From Helicobacter pylori (lineage in GTDB: Bacteria; Campylobacterota; Campylobacteria; Campylobacterales; Helicobacteraceae), in assembly GCF_900120335.1 (NCBI RefSeq), contig NZ_LT635477.1, positions 62,001 to 126,000 of the forward strand: a DNA stretch of 64,000 nucleotides. Direction: 5' to 3'. Under the pieces are notes generated by a model. The model was given only the letters and a program-made list of their open reading frames with translations. It was not told the origin of the DNA and made no database searches. Shown one piece after another: positions 60,797 through 64,000 of the stretch. Numbering within the stretch: the stretch's first letter is position 1; every line of letters starts with the position of its first letter. Position numbers and translations under genes: made by a program.

Positions 60797-62341
60797 TTAT
60801 TGTAAAAGCCTTAAGACATTCTGTTGCACCGCATTCGCTTGCGCCATAGCAAAACTCCCGCTTTGCGCCAAAATATTGTATTTAGAAAAGTTCGCACTCT
60901 CTTCAGCAAAATCCACATCTCTGATTTGAGACTCAGCCGCTTTAACATTCACTTGGGTTACAGAAATATTATTAATGGTGGTAACCAATTCCATTTGCAC
61001 CGAACCCATATCCGATCGGATCTTGTCTAATTGCGTGCGTGCTGAATCCGCCATATCCATCACAATCATCGCCCCTTTAAGGCTTGTTACCCCAGCCCCT
61101 ATACCTTGAGAATTGGTCTCCGCTTGCGCGCCATTAGCGTTCGCTCCGGCTGCTGAAGCCACATTCGCATCAAAAATGCCCCTAACCGCTCTCAAATTCA
61201 CGGTGTATTCTGCCACCCCTTGAGCAGAATGAAAGCCCACATGGCTAAAATTCACACCGCTCACAATGATGTCTCTAGCGTCGGTTCTGGTCAAGGTTAA
61301 GCGCCCAATAACCGCATGCTGTGTCCCAGAAATCCCTGCAAAATTCCCTCCCCCAAAAACCTGACCGCTCGCGCTCGCTGCATGCACTGAAATCGCGCGC
61401 CCGTCAATGGAGTGCAAATTAATGCGCCCTTGAATATCCATGCTCGCTTCCACGCCGGTCCTGTCTTTGACGGAGTTAATGGCGTTAGTCAATCTGCCGT
61501 CGGCGTCGTTTTTATGCACATCATTCACGGTCCCAATTTCTACGCCATTAATGGTAAGCTCTCTCACGGTTCCTGATTGCACGGGAGTGCCGCCGGTGGC
61601 CATGACATTATAAGAAGCCCTAACGCCTAGAGTGTTAGAAAAGCGGTTGATGATTTCGCTTAACGCTCCAATCCCAGTGCCAGCGCTTGTAGAAATGCGC
61701 ACGGTTTCAATCTTATAATCATTCACGCCATTGACTTGTTTGAAATTCAATCCCACTTCAGTCAAGTTTTGCGCCGCCGCGCTAGCGAGCATGCCTGCAC
61801 CACTAAAAGAAGAAGTTTCCATGCGCACATGCCCAATCTTATCTGAGCTCGTTGAGCCAATAGACGCCTTAACCGTGGTGTTAGAATACGCGCCAATTTG
61901 AAATTCTTTGTTAGAAAAACTTCCTGAAAGCATTTGTTGGCCGTTAAAGCTTGTGGTGTTAGCGATATTGTCTAGTTCTTCTAGCAACCTTTGAATATCG
62001 CTCTGGAGCGCTCTTCGGCTTTCTAAAGTTTGCCCATCTTGAGCGGCTTGAACGGCTTTGGTTTTAATGGTGTCTAAGATTTTGATTTGCTCATCCATCG
62101 CTTTATCTGCGGTTTGAACCATACCAATAGCGTCATTAGCGTTGCGAATCGCCTGGCCTAAATTCGCGCTTTGACTCCTTAAGCTATCAGCGATCGCCAT
62201 CCCACTAGAATCGTCAGCGGCTTTATTGATCCTAAGCCCTGAGCTTAACTTTTCAAGCGAGCTTGAAAGGTCTCTGTTGTTTTGAACCCCTACCGCATGA
62301 GAAGTTAAAGCGGCGATATTGGTATTTATCCTAAAACTCAT
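60797..62341 (-). CDS. flaB: Minor flagellin FlaB
   Basis: A 514-residue flagellin located near the hook: conserved N-terminal D0/D1 ('[20 protein letters not shown]', '[19 protein letters not shown]') and C-terminal D1/D0 ('[20 protein letters not shown]', '[10 protein letters not shown]') with a variable middle. No cysteine seen. Its promoter has a sigma-54 box. Confidence 0.98.
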   Translation of the reverse strand: MSFRINTNIAALTSHAVGVQNNRDLSSSLEKLSSGLRINKAADDSSGMAIADSLRSQSANLGQAIRNANDAIGMVQTADKAMDEQIKILDTIKTKAVQAAQDGQTLESRRALQSDIQRLLEELDNIANTTSFNGQQMLSGSFSNKEFQIGAYSNTTVKASIGSTSSDKIGHVRMETSSFSGAGMLASAAAQNLTEVGLNFKQVNGVNDYKIETVRISTSAGTGIGALSEIINRFSNTLGVRASYNVMATGGTPVQSGTVRELTINGVEIGTVNDVHKNDADGRLTNAINSVKDRTGVEASMDIQGRINLHSIDGRAISVHAASASGQVFGGGNFAGISGTQHAVIGRLTLTRTDARDIIVSGVNFSHVGFHSAQGVAEYTVNLRAVRGIFDANVASAAGANANGAQAETNSQGIGAGVTSLKGAMIVMDMADSARTQLDKIRSDMGSVQMELVTTINNISVTQVNVKAAESQIRDVDFAEESANFSKYNILAQSGSFAMAQANAVQQNVLRLLQ

Positions 62342-62378
62342 GTTTGCATCCTTTGCATAGATATTTGCTGTTAGTCAA

Positions 62379-62392
62379 GCAAAGGGTGTTCC
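62379..62392 (-). promoter_or_regulatory. Sigma-54 promoter of flaB
   Basis: On - GGAACACCCTTTGC: GG and GC ten bases apart, matching the -24/-12 elements of RpoN promoters, 38-51 bases before the ATG. flaB is a known class 2 (RpoN/FlgR) gene. Confidence 0.85.
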
Positions 62393-62507
62393 AACTATTT
62401 GATTTTTAGCGCCGTTATAGAATTTTATGGTTTAATGAATCGTTTAGTCAAAATTCTATGCTACAATCATTCATTAATAGGTATAAACATTCCATTAAAG
62501 GCGTTCA

Positions 62508-64000
62508 ATGAAGCACCTTATTATCGTAGAATCTCCCGCAAAAGCCAAAACCATTAAAAATTTTTTGGATAAAAATTATGAAGTTGTTGCCTCTAAAGGG
62601 CATGTCAGGGATTTATCCAAATTCGCTTTAGGCATTAAGATTGATGAAGCCGGCTTCACTCCTAATTATGTCGTGGATAAAGACCACAAAGAGCTTGTCA
62701 AACAGATCATAGAGCTTTCTAAAAAGGCATCTATTACTTATATCGCTACCGATGAAGACAGAGAAGGGGAAGCGATAGGCTATCATGTGGCATGTTTGAT
62801 TGGGGGGAAATTAGAGAGCTATCCTAGGATTGTTTTTCATGAGATCACGCAAAATGCGATTTTAAACGCTCTAAAAACCCCACGACAAATTGACATGTCT
62901 AAGGTCAATGCCCAACAAGCCAGGCGTTTTTTAGATCGGATCGTGGGTTTCAAGCTCAGCTCGTTGATTGCATCAAAGATCACTAAAGGTTTGAGCGCTG
63001 GGCGGGTGCAAAGCGCGGCCTTAAAGCTTGTGGTTGATAAAGAGAGGGAAATCAAAGCCTTTAAGCCTTTAACCTACTTCACGCTAGACGCTTTGTTTGA
63101 GCCAAATTTAGAAGCGCAACTCATCAGCTATAAGGGTAACAAACTCAAAGCCCAAGAGCTGATTGATGGGAAAAAAGCCCAAGAGATTAAAAACGAATTG
63201 GAAAAAGGAAGCTACACTATCTCTAGTATCGTTAAAAAATCCAAAAAATCCCCCACACCGCCCCCTTTCATGACTTCCACTTTACAGCAAAGCGCTTCCA
63301 GTCTTTTAGGCTTTTCGCCCACAAAAACCATGAGCATCGCTCAAAAATTATATGAGGGTGTAGCCACCCCGCAAGGCGTTATGGGGGTGATCACTTACAT
63401 GAGGACTGATAGCTTGAATATCGCTAAAGAGGCTTTAGAAGAAGCGAGGGCTAAGATTTTAAAAGACTATGGCAAAGACTACCTACCCCCTAAAGCCAAA
63501 GTCTATTCCAGCAAGAATAAAAACGCCCAAGAAGCCCATGAAGCGATCAGACCCACTTCCATTATTTTAGAGCCAAACGCCTTAAAAGACTACCTTAAAC
63601 CTGAAGAATTAAAGCTCTATACTTTAATTTATAAACGCTTTTTAGCTTCTCAAATGCAAGACGCTCTTTTTGAAAGCCAAAGCGTGGTTGTGGCTTGTGA
63701 AAAAGGCGAGTTTAAAGCGAGTGGGAGAAAACTCCTTTTTGGTGGCTATTATAAAATCTTAGGCAATGACGATAAGGACAAATTGCTCCCTAATTTGAAA
63801 GAAAATGACCCCATTAAATTAGAAAAACTAGAGAGCAACGCTCATGTTACAGAGCCTCCGGCGCGCTATTCAGAAGCGAGTTTGATTAAAGTTTTAGAAA
63901 GTTTAGGCATAGGCAGGCCCAGCACCTACGCCCCAACGATTTCTCTTTTACAAAACAGAGACTACATCAAGGTAGAAAAAAAGCAGATTAGCGCTTTAGA
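62508..64000 (+). CDS. topA: DNA topoisomerase I (5' part)
   Basis: The first 497 codons of topoisomerase I, continuing beyond the window. Toprim domain 'LIIVESPAKAKTIKNFLDK' with 'ATDEDREGEAIGYH', gate residues 'GLSAGRVQSAALKLVVD', and the catalytic tyrosine in 'GVITYMRTDSLNI'. It relaxes negative supercoils. No frame damage in the part seen. Confidence 0.97.
   Translation, partial: MKHLIIVESPAKAKTIKNFLDKNYEVVASKGHVRDLSKFALGIKIDEAGFTPNYVVDKDHKELVKQIIELSKKASITYIATDEDREGEAIGYHVACLIGGKLESYPRIVFHEITQNAILNALKTPRQIDMSKVNAQQARRFLDRIVGFKLSSLIASKITKGLSAGRVQSAALKLVVDKEREIKAFKPLTYFTLDALFEPNLEAQLISYKGNKLKAQELIDGKKAQEIKNELEKGSYTISSIVKKSKKSPTPPPFMTSTLQQSASSLLGFSPTKTMSIAQKLYEGVATPQGVMGVITYMRTDSLNIAKEALEEARAKILKDYGKDYLPPKAKVYSSKNKNAQEAHEAIRPTSIILEPNALKDYLKPEELKLYTLIYKRFLASQMQDALFESQSVVVACEKGEFKASGRKLLFGGYYKILGNDDKDKLLPNLKENDPIKLEKLESNAHVTEPPARYSEASLIKVLESLGIGRPSTYAPTISLLQNRDYIKVEKKQISAL

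Overview
The window is a Helicobacter pylori chromosome segment. The gene order matches the well-known stretch from the urease cluster (ureAB-ureIEFGH) through glmM, prfA, a Hor-type outer membrane protein, tlpC, rpoD, a GATC restriction-modification pair, futC, tlpA, tlpB, luxS, dnaK, flaB and topA. Coding style (AT-rich, short spacers, long homopolymers, phase-variable tracts) fits. No CRISPR array, prophage, rRNA operon or intact insertion sequence was seen.

Layout. (1) 1-9789, all on +: a tightly packed accessory locus. It holds a truncated gene with a GrpE-like end, two coiled-coil-rich proteins (Ccrp58/59 type), an Hsp70/actin-fold protein, a gene of unknown function, a WXG100/ESAT-6-like hairpin protein, a larger protein with a WXG-like N-terminus and a WHH-type (HNH/ENDO VII) nuclease-like C-terminus, an overlapping SUKH (SMI1/KNR4) immunity-type gene, a small coiled-coil protein and an FtsK/SpoIIIE-type ATPase. 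I read this as a type VII (ESX)-like export and toxin-immunity system. In this genome it is damaged by four single-base homopolymer frameshifts and one amber codon, while the small WXG protein and the immunity-type gene stay open. (2) 9920-18129, on -: the urease accessory and structural genes with the NikR operator, tRNA-Val, lspA and glmM. (3) 18219-23932, on +: rpsT, prfA, a Hor outer membrane protein and a repeat-rich exported protein. (4) 24366-34598, on -: tlpC, rpsI-rplM, a small membrane protein, mqo, an NlpC/P60 lipoprotein, rpoD, mtnN and fabD. (5) 34729-43916, mixed: tRNA-Ser, R and M genes of a GATC system, phase-off futC, a 2-hydroxyacid dehydrogenase, a lipoprotein, thrC and tlpA. 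(6) 43916-53460: queH-like gene, an outer membrane protein, a glycosyltransferase, tlpB with a 14-base G tract in its leader, a 5'-nucleotidase whose 3' end and downstream promoter are tandemly duplicated, and mccA-mccB-luxS. (7) 53579-64000: an orphan MrcB-N-like gene, hrcA-grpE-dnaK with a CIRCE-like operator, a degenerate class II aldolase-like gene, a small repeat protein, a Maf-type flagellin modification gene, flaB with a sigma-54 promoter, and the 5' part of topA.

How the parts work together. Urease with its nickel chaperones and the UreI urea channel gives acid resistance. Three chemoreceptors (TlpA, TlpB, TlpC) and flagellin B with its modification gene serve motility. MtnN, LuxS, MccB and MccA form a route from S-adenosylhomocysteine through homocysteine to cysteine. 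HrcA, GrpE and DnaK are the heat-shock operon. All names are from recognition of the translated sequences and synteny; no database search was run.
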